DNA of 64,000 bases from Clostridium sp. chh4-2 (GCF_002899675.1 NZ_PKUU01000008.1:124001-188000), one strand, 5' to 3'; shown: positions 33,370 to 42,717, counted from the stretch's first letter. A program made the numbers and translations. Notes: generated from the sequence alone by a model not told the origin.

Positions 33370-33747
33370 ATGGATAAAAAGATATTGGTGGTGGATGATG
33401 CGCTGTTCATGAGAGCAATGCTGAAGAAAGTTTTAAATGAAGCCGGTTTTGACCAGGTAATAGAGGCTGTAGATGGTGAAGAAGCAGACCTCGTATATGA
33501 AAAAGAGAAGCCGGATCTGGTTCTGATGGATATTTCCATGCCAAAACTGAACGGAATTGAGGCGCTGAAACGGATAAAAAAGAGAGATCCTGAAGCGTTG
33601 GTGATTATGTGTTCTGCGGTTGGCCAGGAGGCCATGATTATAGAAGCGATGGATGCCGGAGCTTATGAGTTTATAGTGAAGCCGTTTAAGCCGGAACAGA
33701 TCATAAGATCCATAAAGGCTGCTCTGGGAATTACGGAGGTGGAATAG
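33370..33747 (+). CDS. cheY: CheY-type single-domain response regulator 2
   Basis: A 125-residue receiver with D9-D10 (ILVVDDALFM), D54 (VLMDISMPKL), S82 (IMCSAVGQEA) and K104 (FIVKPFKPEQ). It is clearly related to the first CheY-like gene of the operon, from which it is separated by the MCP. The ATG at 33370 has AAGGGAG before it and lies 13 bases after the MCP stop. Both receivers keep all phosphorylation residues. Confidence 0.88.
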   Translation: MDKKILVVDDALFMRAMLKKVLNEAGFDQVIEAVDGEEADLVYEKEKPDLVLMDISMPKLNGIEALKRIKKRDPEALVIMCSAVGQEAMIIEAMDAGAYEFIVKPFKPEQIIRSIKAALGITEVE

Positions 33748-33751
33748 AGAT

Positions 33752-34363
33752 ATGAAACAGTATTCGGAACTGGACGAGATGTCACAGGATATTCTGAAAG
33801 AATTGGGCAATATCGGAACCGGCAATGCAATCACCTCTTTATCCAGCATGGTGGGATTTACGTTTGACGTAGAGCTGCCCCAGGTGGAGCTGGTGGAATA
33901 TAGGGATGTTCCTGAGCTGTTAGGCGGAGCGGAAGTATTTGAAACAGGAATTATGCTGGAGATCAGCGGAGACTTGTCGGGTATTTTTATGTTTTTGCTG
34001 GATGAAGAATTTACAAAGAGTGTGCTGAATGCCCTTTTAGGTGAGGAAGTAAGGGATCTGACGGCTATGGACGAGATGTGCCGGTCGGCTGTCTGCGAGG
34101 TTGGCAATGTGGTGTGCTGCGCTTATATCAATGCGCTTGCCAGACTGATGAATGTAAAAATCCATGTTTCGGTTCCTTCTATCTGCAGCGACATGGCGGG
34201 CGCTATTTTAAGCGTTCCCATGATACATTTTGTAAATGTCAGCGAGGAGCTGCTGATGATTAAGAATAAGTTCAGCGCTGAGCAGTTATCGTTTACAAGC
34301 CATGTGTTGTTCCTGCCGGAATTGGAATCCCTTGATAAAATACTGAAAGTTCTTGGTGTGTGA
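33752..34363 (+). CDS. cheC: CheC phosphatase
   Basis: A 203-residue CheC-type CheY-P phosphatase. Both active-site pairs are kept: E17/N20 in KELGNIGTGNA and E116/N119 in CEVGNVVCCAY. CheC is activated by binding CheD, encoded immediately downstream. The presence of two sites distinguishes it from one-site CheX. The ATG follows the second cheY by four bases. Confidence 0.9.
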   Translation: MKQYSELDEMSQDILKELGNIGTGNAITSLSSMVGFTFDVELPQVELVEYRDVPELLGGAEVFETGIMLEISGDLSGIFMFLLDEEFTKSVLNALLGEEVRDLTAMDEMCRSAVCEVGNVVCCAYINALARLMNVKIHVSVPSICSDMAGAILSVPMIHFVNVSEELLMIKNKFSAEQLSFTSHVLFLPELESLDKILKVLGV

Positions 34364-34364
34364 T

Positions 34365-34841
34365 ATGGACGCGGTTATTGTGGGTATTGCAGATGGGAAA
34401 ACAGTAAAAAATCCAGGCAAACTGGTATCATATGCATTGGGTTCCTGTGTTGGCATCTGTTTATATGATCCTCTCGTCAAGATAGCGGGAATGGCTCATA
34501 TTCTTCTGCCATACCAAAGTGGTGCGGTAAATCAGAATAATGTTTATAAATTTGCAGATACGGGCGTGCTGTCCCTGATAAAGGAGATGGAGAGCCTGGG
34601 AGGACAACGATCCAGAATGACAGCAAAAATCGCGGGCGGAGCGGAGATGTTTCAGCATGCCGGCGCTCATATGAAGATCGGGGAGCGCAATATCAATGCG
34701 GCGAAAGAGGCCCTCTGTCTGGCCGGAATTCCCATCTCTGCGGAAGATACGGGAGCCCATCACGGGCGCACCATCTGTTTTTCTGCCGAAACGGGTGAAC
34801 TGGAAGTGAAACGGGTAGGCGGAAAGATTCTAAGATTATAA
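34365..34841 (+). CDS. cheD: Chemoreceptor glutamine deamidase CheD
   Basis: A 158-residue CheD protein, which deamidates receptor glutamines and activates CheC. Catalytic C28 (LGSCVGICLYD) and H45 (GMAHILLPY) are present; the third position, threonine in the Thermotoga enzyme, is serine here (S22). It starts with ATG two bases after the cheC stop, so the pair is translationally coupled. The adaptation loop CheC-CheD-MCP is therefore complete. Confidence 0.88.
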   Translation: MDAVIVGIADGKTVKNPGKLVSYALGSCVGICLYDPLVKIAGMAHILLPYQSGAVNQNNVYKFADTGVLSLIKEMESLGGQRSRMTAKIAGGAEMFQHAGAHMKIGERNINAAKEALCLAGIPISAEDTGAHHGRTICFSAETGELEVKRVGGKILRL

Positions 34842-34866
34842 AAATACTCTTATTGGAGGAGTGGTT

Positions 34867-35814
34867 ATGAGTGAAGCGGATAAACAAACGGTTTTAATAG
34901 TGGATGACAGCATATTCATATGCGGACAGATTAAGATGATTCTGAAAGATGAGAATCTGATCCTTGCGGAGGCGCATTCCGGAGAGGAGGCTATAATGGA
35001 GCTGAAACGGTGTAAGCCGGATCTGATCCTGCTGGACGTTGTGCTTCCGGATACGGAAGGATATGAGCTGTGCCAGATGATCAAGGCACAGGACCAGAAC
35101 CATGCAGCGATTATCTTCATAACCTCCAAGGACAGTGATGAGGACGTTGTGAAGGGATTCTCCATGGGGGCTTGTGATTATATTAAAAAACCGTTTGGAA
35201 AAGAGGAGCTGCGTTCCAGAGTTATGGCCCATCTCAAGATGAAGAAGCAGAAAGACGAACTGGACCGTATGAATAAAGAACTGCAGATGAATATGGAAAA
35301 GCTGAATTACATGGCATTTCGGGACGGCCTTACCGGTTTATACAACCGGCGCTATGTGCAGGATGACTTAATGGATCAGATAGAGGACGAAAGCCGGGAA
35401 AATGTGAGCAATGTGATCGTTATGGCGGATGTGGATAATTTTAAGCGTGTCAATGACCAGTATGGCCATGAGGCGGGAGATATGGTTCTTGTCTGTATTT
35501 CCAATATTATGGAATCTGTCTGCAAGCGCCATAAGGTGATCCGCTGGGGCGGAGAGGAATTTTTGCTGGTACTTTTTTCCGTGACCGAGGAAGAGGCCTT
35601 TGATATCAGTGAAAAGATAAGGAAACAGATTGAGGAATTTCCGTTTGCCCACAACGGCGTGGGATTCCGGTGCACGATTACCATGGGACTTAATTCCTAT
35701 GACAGGAGTGTAAGCATGGAGGAAAATATCGCCCGCACGGATAAAGCGCTGTACTATGGAAAGAGGCATCAGAAAAATTGCAGTGTCTGGTATGAAAAAC
35801 GATTAGAGGAGTAA
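34867..35814 (+). CDS. Receiver-GGDEF response regulator (diguanylate cyclase)
   Basis: A 315-residue protein of PleD type. An N-terminal receiver (D57 in LILLDVVLPD, KKPF near 107) is joined by a helical linker to a GGDEF domain with DGLTGLYNRRYVQDDL, MADVDNFKRVNDQYGHEAGD and the active-site RWGGEEFLLVL (228-232). It should make c-di-GMP when phosphorylated by CheA. No RxxD inhibitory site lies before GGEEF. The ATG at 34867 follows GGAGGA by 7 bases. Its place between cheD and cheA makes it a likely direct output of this pathway. Confidence 0.9.
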   Translation: MSEADKQTVLIVDDSIFICGQIKMILKDENLILAEAHSGEEAIMELKRCKPDLILLDVVLPDTEGYELCQMIKAQDQNHAAIIFITSKDSDEDVVKGFSMGACDYIKKPFGKEELRSRVMAHLKMKKQKDELDRMNKELQMNMEKLNYMAFRDGLTGLYNRRYVQDDLMDQIEDESRENVSNVIVMADVDNFKRVNDQYGHEAGDMVLVCISNIMESVCKRHKVIRWGGEEFLLVLFSVTEEEAFDISEKIRKQIEEFPFAHNGVGFRCTITMGLNSYDRSVSMEENIARTDKALYYGKRHQKNCSVWYEKRLEE

Positions 35815-35820
35815 ACCGGT

Positions 35821-37917
35821 ATGGGGTATTTTGACAGCGATACACTGGCAATGTTGGACATTTATCTGCTGGAAACCAGACAGCTCATGGAGAACCTGGA
35901 TGAGATTCTGATGGAAGGAGAAAAAACAGCCACATTTTCTGCAGAAGATATCAATCACATTTTTCGTATCATGCATACGATAAAGAGTTCATCCGCCATG
36001 ATGGGGCTGTCGGGGCTATCGGAGATCGCTCATAACCTGGAGGATCTGTTTGCCATACTCCGGGATAATCTCTGCCTGGCGGAAGGGAAGCAGACGGAAC
36101 TGTTTAATTTGCTGTTTTTTGCATCTGACTTTATACAAAAAGAGCTGGAATTGATGGTTCAGGAGGAGTATGATCCCACCTCGCCGGAAGAGATGAAACA
36201 GGAGATATCCTCCGTTTTAGCCCAGCTCAAAGTGCGCTTGGATTCTCAGGTTCAGGCGGAGGCAGAGAAAACAGAGCAGAAGGGGCCGTCCGGCACCTGG
36301 ATCAAAGTTTTTTTTGAAGCGGACTGCAAGATGGAGCATATACGGGCATATATGCTGATGCGTCAGCTGAAGGAACAGATTCCGGAAGCGGCCAGTATTC
36401 CGGAAAGTCCGGAAAAGGACGCCGGAGCCGAGAACGACATCAGGGAAAAAGGACTGAGGATACGGATCGGGCAGGAGCGGGTCAGCGAAGCACTGGAATT
36501 GATAAAGAAAGGATTATTCGTCAGCCGGTGTGAACTGGAAGAGGCGCAGGAACCGGAAGCAGCTCCTGTGAAGTCAGACGCGGATCACGGCAATCCGGAT
36601 ACCGGTTTTGTGAAAGCGGATAAAGAACGGGAGAAAACGGAAAAAGGGCAGAAAGAACAGAGTGACCATGCACAGCAGACCAGGGAGAACGTGGAAACGC
36701 AGTCCAGAGTGGATACGGAGTATGTCAGCGTCCGCCTGGACCGTCTGGACGATTTGCAGAACCTGACCGGAGAATTGATCATCCTGATGTCGGCATTCCG
36801 CAATGAGCTGAGAAAACCGGAATATGCGGAACTGGAAGAACTGTACGGATATTCGGCAGGACAGATTTTGGGCGATTTGGAAAAGACGGTGATGCATATG
36901 AGAATGGTGCCGGTGGCTCAGATCATTCCCAAGCTGAAACGCATTGTCCGGGATTTGGGGAGGAAACAGGGAAAGAAGATCGAGTTTATCGTTTCCGGTC
37001 AGGACGTGGAAGCGGACAAATACATTGTGGAGCAGCTGTATGAGGCCAGCATGCACGTTATCCGCAATGCGGCCGATCATGGAATTGAGACGGCAGAGGC
37101 GCGGAAAAAGGCCGGAAAAACGGATTTTGGAACCATTTCATTTTCCGTGGAAAGTTCCGGCGGCGAGATGATCGTGAGGATCAGCGATGACGGGCAGGGC
37201 ATGGATGAAGAGCAGCTGAGAAAAAAAGCCAGAGAAAAACAGCTGTTTACCAAACCGGAAGAAGAGTATACGCTGGAAGAGATTTTCGAACTCTCCACTC
37301 TGCCGGGCCTGTCCACCAGAAAGCAGGCAGACGAATATTCCGGCCGCGGGGTCGGAATGGATATCGTAAGAAAGATAACGGAAGACAATGGAGGCCACCT
37401 GCGGATTGAGAGCAAAAAAGGGAAGGGAACGTCTATCATCCTGGATCTTCCCCTTGCACATACCATTGTGGAGGCAATCCGTTTTAAGGTGGACGGATCT
37501 ATATTCAGCGTGCTTTCCCATCAGGTGTGCCGCTTTTTTGAATACCGGCCGGACGATTCTGCGGTTCATGAGGAGTATGGGCGCCAGGTTATCCTGTACG
37601 ATAACCAGATCTTTCCGGTGATCGATCTTGCGGACTTTTATGGACTGAAGAATAATCCGGAGGCAAAAAAGACTTTGATTCATATAAAAGGTGTGGAAAA
37701 AGAGGCGTGCCTGCTGGTAGACAAGGTCTATGGGGAAGAAAAACTGGTGCAGAAACCGCTTCCCGACTTGTTCGGAAACGGATTTCAACGGCAGACCGCA
37801 TTGAACGGCTGCAGCGTGCTGGGAAATGGAAGCATATGCATGTCCATCGACGTGGAGACTTTGATTTCCCTTGCAGGATATGAACAGGGAAAAGGAGGGA
37901 TGCAGAATGGAAATTGA
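35821..37917 (+). CDS. cheA: Chemotaxis histidine kinase CheA
   Basis: A 698-residue kinase. The Hpt domain has phospho-histidine H52 in IMHTIKSSSAMMGL. A receiver-docking-like P2 region with a charged linker (about 150-300) follows. Then come dimerisation P3, the ATPase domain (HVIRNAADHGIE, DDGQGMDEE, GRGVGMDIVRKITEDNGG) and a C-terminal CheW-like P5 (from about 540). All catalytic boxes are present. It phosphorylates the CheY proteins and probably the GGDEF response regulator. GAGGAGTAAACCGGT precedes the ATG. The last cheW gene overlaps its 3' end. Confidence 0.93.
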   Translation: MGYFDSDTLAMLDIYLLETRQLMENLDEILMEGEKTATFSAEDINHIFRIMHTIKSSSAMMGLSGLSEIAHNLEDLFAILRDNLCLAEGKQTELFNLLFFASDFIQKELELMVQEEYDPTSPEEMKQEISSVLAQLKVRLDSQVQAEAEKTEQKGPSGTWIKVFFEADCKMEHIRAYMLMRQLKEQIPEAASIPESPEKDAGAENDIREKGLRIRIGQERVSEALELIKKGLFVSRCELEEAQEPEAAPVKSDADHGNPDTGFVKADKEREKTEKGQKEQSDHAQQTRENVETQSRVDTEYVSVRLDRLDDLQNLTGELIILMSAFRNELRKPEYAELEELYGYSAGQILGDLEKTVMHMRMVPVAQIIPKLKRIVRDLGRKQGKKIEFIVSGQDVEADKYIVEQLYEASMHVIRNAADHGIETAEARKKAGKTDFGTISFSVESSGGEMIVRISDDGQGMDEEQLRKKAREKQLFTKPEEEYTLEEIFELSTLPGLSTRKQADEYSGRGVGMDIVRKITEDNGGHLRIESKKGKGTSIILDLPLAHTIVEAIRFKVDGSIFSVLSHQVCRFFEYRPDDSAVHEEYGRQVILYDNQIFPVIDLADFYGLKNNPEAKKTLIHIKGVEKEACLLVDKVYGEEKLVQKPLPDLFGNGFQRQTALNGCSVLGNGSICMSIDVETLISLAGYEQGKGGMQNGN

Positions 37918-38350
37918 AACGGCCAGGGAGTTGCTGTGTTTTTCCTCTGACGGCGCATATTATGCGGTTGATTTTCTGGATATAGTGGAAATCTGCATCC
38001 ATATCAGGTTACAGTTTGTGCCCCGCCAGCCGGAACATTTTTGCGGCGTATTTTATTATAAAGGAATGATTGTTCCCGTGGTGCGGCTGGGCGGACGCAG
38101 AGAGGAAATGCCGGATGGAAATGCGACGGTTTTAGTGGTTAAAGGAAAGCCGGATTTGTTCGGAATTCTTCTGCCCGGTTCTCCGTGGATGGAAAGTGTG
38201 GAAGAGAAACACCTTGCCAAAGATCATTCGGGCGCAGTGATTCCCGAACGGTGGGCGGCCAAAGGGATTTATTGGAAACATGACAGGATGATCTGTTTAT
38301 TGGATATTGACAGAAGCAAAGAAATGCTGTCTGCGGATGTCAGAATATAG
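37907..38350 (+). CDS. cheW: CheW-family coupling protein, last gene of the che operon
   Basis: A 147-residue CheW-like protein: LLCFSSDGAYYAVDFLDIVEICI at the start, then VPRQPEHFCGVFYYKGMIVPVVRLGGRR, the canonical CheW core. The C-terminal half (LLPGSPWMESVEEKHLAKDHSG) is less conserved. The ATG at 37907 overlaps the cheA stop by 11 bases, with AGGAGGG before it. It is the third CheW-like gene of this operon and probably couples to a different receptor set or array position. Confidence 0.72.
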   Translation: MEIETARELLCFSSDGAYYAVDFLDIVEICIHIRLQFVPRQPEHFCGVFYYKGMIVPVVRLGGRREEMPDGNATVLVVKGKPDLFGILLPGSPWMESVEEKHLAKDHSGAVIPERWAAKGIYWKHDRMICLLDIDRSKEMLSADVRI

Positions 38351-38385
38351 ATAAAGAGATTGGATGTGTATTGATCCGATTTAAT

Positions 38386-38448
38386 AGCGTGGATTTGTAG
38401 GAAGGAAAGCGGGTTTACCGCCTCCTGATACATGCCCACGCTTTTTTC
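38386..38448 (+). terminator. Intrinsic terminator of the chemosensory operon
   Basis: GCGTGG and CCCACGC form the base stem around an inner AGGA..GCGG/CCGC..TCCT hairpin, followed by TTTTTT. It lies 36 bases after the last cheW. Confidence 0.75.
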
Positions 38449-38610
38449 GTGCGTCAATATTGGCATTTCAGTTGGAGGAATCCGTTGAATGGGAAGAAGA
38501 AATTCATTAAAAAGTAAGGGAAAAAGTGAAAGAAATCTTCTTTTTTGCTGGTATAGTATTATATAAACCTTCAGCTGAAACCAATATCTCGAAAGGGAAT
38601 CAAAAAACCT

Positions 38611-39204
38611 ATGAAACAGAATAAAATCAAATTACCGGACGACGGGAAAAGAAATGTGGATTATCAGATATCAGGAATGGATCAGGAAGAACTGTACCGC
38701 ACATATGCACCGGCTGCCCGCCTGGTCTGCCAAAGAATCCTGTATCCTTTGGGAACGAAGGAGGATGTGGAAGAGGTGGTGCAGGATGTGATGTGTGAAC
38801 TTTTAACCTGCCCGGAAAAGTATGATGAATGCAGGGCCAGCTTTAAAACATATGTGGCCGTGGTGGCCCGCAGCCGGGCTTTGAACATGGTAAAAAAGCT
38901 GTCGCGGCTGAAAATGGTTCCGATGGAAGGCGTATTGGAAATCGGCCTGGAAGATAACCGGGCGGTGGAATGGGAGGAATTAAAGGATCTCATAAAACAG
39001 ATATTAAAGTCTTTAAAACCAAAAGAACAAAAGCTGTTTTCTATGAGATTTTTATACCACATGACAATTGAAGAAATAGCAGAACAGTCCGGTTCCTCCC
39101 GGGCCGCAGTGGATATCAGGATCAGCCGCCTGAGAAAAAAACTGGAAAAAATCTTCTCGGAGGAAGGAATCACCATCCGGGAAAACAGGAAACAGGAGGT
39201 ATAA
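38611..39204 (+). CDS. RNA polymerase sigma factor, ECF-like
   Basis: About 197 residues. Region 2 is recognisable (EELYRTYAPAARLVCQRILYPLGTKEDVEEVVQDVMCELLTCPEKYDE..FKTYVAVVARSRALNMVKKL), as is region 4 (LKPKEQKLFSMRFLYHMTIEEIAEQSGSSRAAVDIRISRLRKKLEKIF). Regions 1 and 3 are lacking, typical of ECF factors. Ahead of the start is a weak AAAGGGA; an ATG at residue 23 (MDQEELYR) is an alternative. The next gene, one base downstream of the stop, encodes a membrane protein that is probably its anti-sigma partner. The signal and regulon are unknown. Confidence 0.85.
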   Translation: MKQNKIKLPDDGKRNVDYQISGMDQEELYRTYAPAARLVCQRILYPLGTKEDVEEVVQDVMCELLTCPEKYDECRASFKTYVAVVARSRALNMVKKLSRLKMVPMEGVLEIGLEDNRAVEWEELKDLIKQILKSLKPKEQKLFSMRFLYHMTIEEIAEQSGSSRAAVDIRISRLRKKLEKIFSEEGITIRENRKQEV

Positions 39205-39205
39205 C

Positions 39206-40501
39206 ATGAAAGAATTCGAATCATTAGAAAATTACATAGACGATGATCTGGTATTGCTGCTTTCCAAAGATATTTTTCCGGAAAAACCTCTGAGTCTGTC
39301 CAAAACTAAGAGAGGGAGAATCTGGAAAAATACCGCCGGAAAAGGGATGGCTGCCGCAGCCTGCCTGCTTTTTATCTTAGCCATCTGGAATGTTAACGGC
39401 ATTACTGCGGCAGCAAAGGGGCTTGCGGCATTTCTGTTTGGAGGAAGGGTTACGGAATCGGAAACAGACGGTTATTATGTATTGAGAGAAGCCGTGACAT
39501 TTGGAACAGACGGCAGCTATTGTTTAGAACTCGCATACAGGGATGGGAGCGACGTTTATGCGGTGATAAGCAGGAACAATGCGGATGGAGTCGGGAAAGC
39601 CAGCTTGGTGGTAAATGGCAGGTCTTATGAAGAATCAGATAATAGCAGCAGAGGAATGACTGTGGTGGAACAAGTGCCTGGCTCCGAACAGGAGGTGAAG
39701 GGAAAAAGTGAGCTTCAGTGTCATTTCACAGGGGTGGAAATGAGCAGTGACATGACCTTTTTGGTGGAGGGACAAAGTGTGACGGTCCGCTTAGAAGCGC
39801 CGTTTCGAACTGCTCTGAACCAGGATATGACCGTGAACACATCGGGCGTGCAGTGGACGGTTTTTCCATTAACACCGGACAAAAGTATGGTGGGAATCAT
39901 CATGGAGACGGATCACGTATGGGGAACCGGAAAAAATCAATGCAGTGTGGAGCTTTTTCAGCCATCTTTTATTGGAGAGAGCGGAAGAAGATATGAGGCG
40001 GAAAGCATAGGGGAGGGAAACCAAGTATGGAAAGCCGTTGAAAAGCCTCAGGAAGCCGTTGTGGGATTTGGAACGGAGGGCCTTGTTTATGAGCTGTATA
40101 ATACAGATGGAGCGCTTTTGACCTATACATTCCGTGTTCCGGAAAGAGGGGGATATCTGCTGACTGACGACATTCTTTCCGTGGACGGGCTGGAACTGAG
40201 GCTGAAAAGAATCGAGAGAAGTGAAGAAGATCATATAACGCTCTTTTTCGAACCGGATACCAGTTTGGGAGTTCTATCAGGAGGCAGCTTGTCGGATGAG
40301 GCTCATACCAGCCACGGCTGCGGCGCAGGCGGAGATGAGTTTTCCTTATCTTTGGGGTACACTTATTACAGAATGGAGGATGATCATAAAACCGTGAAGG
40401 AAGCGGTGTATCAATTTCCGTATGATACCGGGGACGAGATGACGGTTGCTATTGAAAAACTGCAGATCAGAAGCGAGATTGGGGGAGAAGCGGGGTTTTA
40501 G
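39206..40501 (+). CDS. Membrane-anchored partner of the ECF sigma factor
   Basis: A 431-residue protein: a short cytosolic N-terminus of about 45 residues, one membrane helix (about 47-65, AAAACLLFILAIWNVNGI), then a large extracytoplasmic beta-rich domain. The layout is that of DUF4179-type anti-sigma factors of Firmicutes, where the N-terminus binds the sigma factor and the outside domain senses the envelope. GGAGGTATAAC precedes the ATG, which lies one base after the sigma stop. No catalytic motif is seen. The pairing is inferred from order and topology. Confidence 0.65.
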   Translation: MKEFESLENYIDDDLVLLLSKDIFPEKPLSLSKTKRGRIWKNTAGKGMAAAACLLFILAIWNVNGITAAAKGLAAFLFGGRVTESETDGYYVLREAVTFGTDGSYCLELAYRDGSDVYAVISRNNADGVGKASLVVNGRSYEESDNSSRGMTVVEQVPGSEQEVKGKSELQCHFTGVEMSSDMTFLVEGQSVTVRLEAPFRTALNQDMTVNTSGVQWTVFPLTPDKSMVGIIMETDHVWGTGKNQCSVELFQPSFIGESGRRYEAESIGEGNQVWKAVEKPQEAVVGFGTEGLVYELYNTDGALLTYTFRVPERGGYLLTDDILSVDGLELRLKRIERSEEDHITLFFEPDTSLGVLSGGSLSDEAHTSHGCGAGGDEFSLSLGYTYYRMEDDHKTVKEAVYQFPYDTGDEMTVAIEKLQIRSEIGGEAGF

Positions 40502-40512
40502 GATTTGTCCTG

Positions 40513-40541
40513 TTGAAATGTGTCGTCAAATAGCATATAAT
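40513..40541 (+). promoter_or_regulatory. Sigma-A promoter of ung
   Basis: TTGAAA (40513-40518), a 17-bp spacer and a perfect TATAAT (40536-40541). The gene starts 36 bases downstream. Confidence 0.75.
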
Positions 40542-40576
40542 GTAACTGAATTAATTCGCAGAGGAGAGATAACACC

Positions 40577-41254
40577 ATGGGAATGATACAGAATGACTGG
40601 ATAGATAAGATCGGCAGTGAATTCAGGAAACCATATTATGCAAAGCTCTATCAGTTTGTAAAAGACGAATACAGCACCCGGGTCATATACCCCCCGGCAG
40701 ACGACATATTTAATGCATTTCATTTTACCCCGCTGAGCAAGGTTAAGGTCGTGATCCTGGGACAGGACCCTTACCACAATGTAAACCAGGCGCATGGGCT
40801 CAGCTTTTCAGTGAAGCCGGAGCAGAAGGAGATTCCTCCGTCCTTAATCAATATCTATCAGGAATTACAGGATGATCTGGGCTGTTATATGCCAAACAAC
40901 GGCTATCTGAAAAAATGGGCGGATCAGGGCGTGCTGATGCTGAACACGGTTCTGACCGTGCGCGCACATCAGGCCAATTCCCATCAGGGGAGAGGATGGG
41001 AACAGTTTACCGATGCGGTCATCCATGCGGTGAACGAACAGGACCGTCCCATCGTTTATATGCTTTGGGGAAGACCGGCTCAGTCTAAGGCGCCGATGTT
41101 AACCAACCCGAAACATTTGATTTTGAAGGCGTCTCATCCAAGCCCTCTGTCCGCATACCGTGGATTCTTCGGATGCAAGCATTTCAGCCAGGCCAATGAA
41201 TTTTTAAAGGCCAACGGTGCAGAACCGATCGACTGGCAGATTGAAAACTTGTAA
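40577..41254 (+). CDS. ung: Uracil-DNA glycosylase
   Basis: A 225-residue family I glycosylase that excises uracil from DNA. Catalytic D64 in [18 protein letters not shown] and H187 in [19 protein letters not shown] are both present. AGAGGAGAGATAACACC precedes the ATG. It is followed after 68 bases by uppP. Confidence 0.95.
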   Translation: MGMIQNDWIDKIGSEFRKPYYAKLYQFVKDEYSTRVIYPPADDIFNAFHFTPLSKVKVVILGQDPYHNVNQAHGLSFSVKPEQKEIPPSLINIYQELQDDLGCYMPNNGYLKKWADQGVLMLNTVLTVRAHQANSHQGRGWEQFTDAVIHAVNEQDRPIVYMLWGRPAQSKAPMLTNPKHLILKASHPSPLSAYRGFFGCKHFSQANEFLKANGAEPIDWQIENL

Positions 41255-41322
41255 AATCTGGGGCCTCAGTGCCCGCAGACAGGATATGCAGGAAATACAT
41301 AGAGAAGAACAGGAGGGAAGAT

Positions 41323-42156
41323 ATGTCAGTGATTGAGATATTAAAGGTGATCGTGCTCGGCATCGTGGAGGGCTTTACCGAATGGCTTCCGATCAGCAGT
41401 ACCGGACATATGATTCTGGTGGATGAGATCATTCATTTCAATATTACGGAAGAATTCAGAAATGTTTTTTTAGTAGTGATTCAGCTGGGCGCGATTCTGG
41501 CTGTGGTAGTTTTATATTTTAAGAAACTAAATCCTTTTGACCGGTCGAAAAAGCCCAGCCAGAAGAGAGCTACCATGTTTTTGTGGCTCAAGATTGTGGT
41601 GGCTTGTATTCCGGCGGCCATATTCGGATTTTTGATCGATGAGTGGATGGAAGCGCATCTGATGAACTCTTATGTGGTGGCGGCGATGCTGATCCTCTAC
41701 GGAGCGCTTTTCATCGTAATCGAGATGAGAAACCAGTATAGGGAACCCATGATTACAAAGACAACACAGCTGAATTACCAGACCGCTTTATACATCGGAT
41801 TGTTTCAGGTGCTGGCCCTGGTGCCGGGGACTTCCAGATCAGGCGCTACGATTCTGGGGGCGATGCTGTTGGGATGCTCCAGAAGCGTTGCGGCAGAATT
41901 TTCATTTTTCCTTGGAATTCCGGTTATGTTTGGGGCAAGTTTATTAAAGCTTTTAAAACATGGCCTGCATTTTTCAGGGGTGGAGATGTTTTATCTGCTG
42001 TTGGGAATGGTGATCGCGTTTGTGGTTTCCGTTTATTCGATCAAGTTTTTGATGGGATATATCAGAAAAAATGACTTTAAGTTCTTTGGATATTACAGAA
42101 TCGTTCTGGGTGTTATTGTATTGATTTATTTTGGTATCACATCGGCAGTTTCATAA
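41323..42156 (+). CDS. uppP: Undecaprenyl-diphosphate phosphatase (BacA/UppP)
   Basis: A 277-residue membrane enzyme that recycles undecaprenyl pyrophosphate for cell-wall synthesis. The two BacA motifs are visible: [20 protein letters not shown] near the N-terminus and [10 protein letters not shown] in the middle. About eight hydrophobic helices fill the rest. AGGAGGGAAGAT precedes the ATG at 41323; an in-frame start 54 bases earlier has no ribosome site. A hairpin terminator follows. Confidence 0.94.
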   Translation: MSVIEILKVIVLGIVEGFTEWLPISSTGHMILVDEIIHFNITEEFRNVFLVVIQLGAILAVVVLYFKKLNPFDRSKKPSQKRATMFLWLKIVVACIPAAIFGFLIDEWMEAHLMNSYVVAAMLILYGALFIVIEMRNQYREPMITKTTQLNYQTALYIGLFQVLALVPGTSRSGATILGAMLLGCSRSVAAEFSFFLGIPVMFGASLLKLLKHGLHFSGVEMFYLLLGMVIAFVVSVYSIKFLMGYIRKNDFKFFGYYRIVLGVIVLIYFGITSAVS

Positions 42157-42164
42157 AAAACAAA

Positions 42165-42208
42165 TAAAAAAGAAGGAACTGGTTAAATGCCTGTTTTCCT
42201 TCTTTTTT
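42165..42208. terminator. Bidirectional terminator uppP / HPr-like gene
   Basis: AAAAAAGAAGGAA and TTCCTTCTTTTTT form a perfect stem around a short loop, with A/T runs on both outer flanks. It serves the convergent uppP and HPr-like genes. Confidence 0.8.
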
Positions 42209-42225
42209 AATGCCTGCTCATTCTT

Positions 42226-42471
42226 CTACGGCAGGAACATCTGCTCGATCTTTTTCCCTGCATCATCTTCGTCTACTCCATTGAAATAAAATAATAAATG
42301 TCCGTATTGAGTTACAAGGTTTCGCTTCATCTCGTCATAATTCTTTGCATTCACTTTGTTTTTACCGCATTCAACAAAGATGTCGCATGCAAAGGAGTTC
42401 GCTGTGTTAATCAGCATAGATATAGGAACCGGATTGTATCTCTGTAACGTGTCTACCCGTCTTTTTACCAT
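42226..42471 (-). CDS. HPr-like protein lacking the phospho-histidine
   Basis: An 81-residue protein with the HPr fold pattern (LINTANSFACDIFVECGKNKVNAKNYDEM, then GHLLFYFNGVDEDDAGKKIEQMF). In phosphocarrier HPr the active-site loop is G-L-H-A-R-P-A; here it reads NPVPISMLINTA, with no histidine, and the regulatory serine (Ser46 in Bacillus) is also replaced (KNYDEM). It therefore cannot take part in PTS phosphotransfer and may be a Crh-like or purely regulatory relative. The ATG at 42471 has AAAGGAGG before it; longer frames lack such a site. Confidence 0.7.
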   Translation of the reverse strand: MVKRRVDTLQRYNPVPISMLINTANSFACDIFVECGKNKVNAKNYDEMKRNLVTQYGHLLFYFNGVDEDDAGKKIEQMFLP

Positions 42472-42567
42472 ACCCCAACCTCCTTTTAACCGGGGATAGC
42501 AACTATCCATTAACAAGTAACAGCGCTTTAAAGTAGTAACGTAGTATTTATAACTACTTCTATTACA

Positions 42568-42596
42568 ATTCTATCACTTTTGTGGAAAATGTACAA
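42568..42596 (-). promoter_or_regulatory. Sigma-A promoter of the HPr-like gene
   Basis: On the reverse strand TTGTAC (42591-42596), a 17-bp spacer and TAGAAT (42568-42573) precede the gene, leaving a leader of about 90 bases. The leader holds AGTAGT/ACTACT inverted repeats near 42530-42560. Confidence 0.55.
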
Positions 42597-42717
42597 GCGA
42601 TATCTGGAAATATATGTAAAATTCATAAAGTCTTAATAAAATAAAGAGCCAATGACAAAAATATTCCCAAAACTGGTTTGAAAATTTAGAATATATTGAT
42701 AAAGTTCCAAAAGAAAA

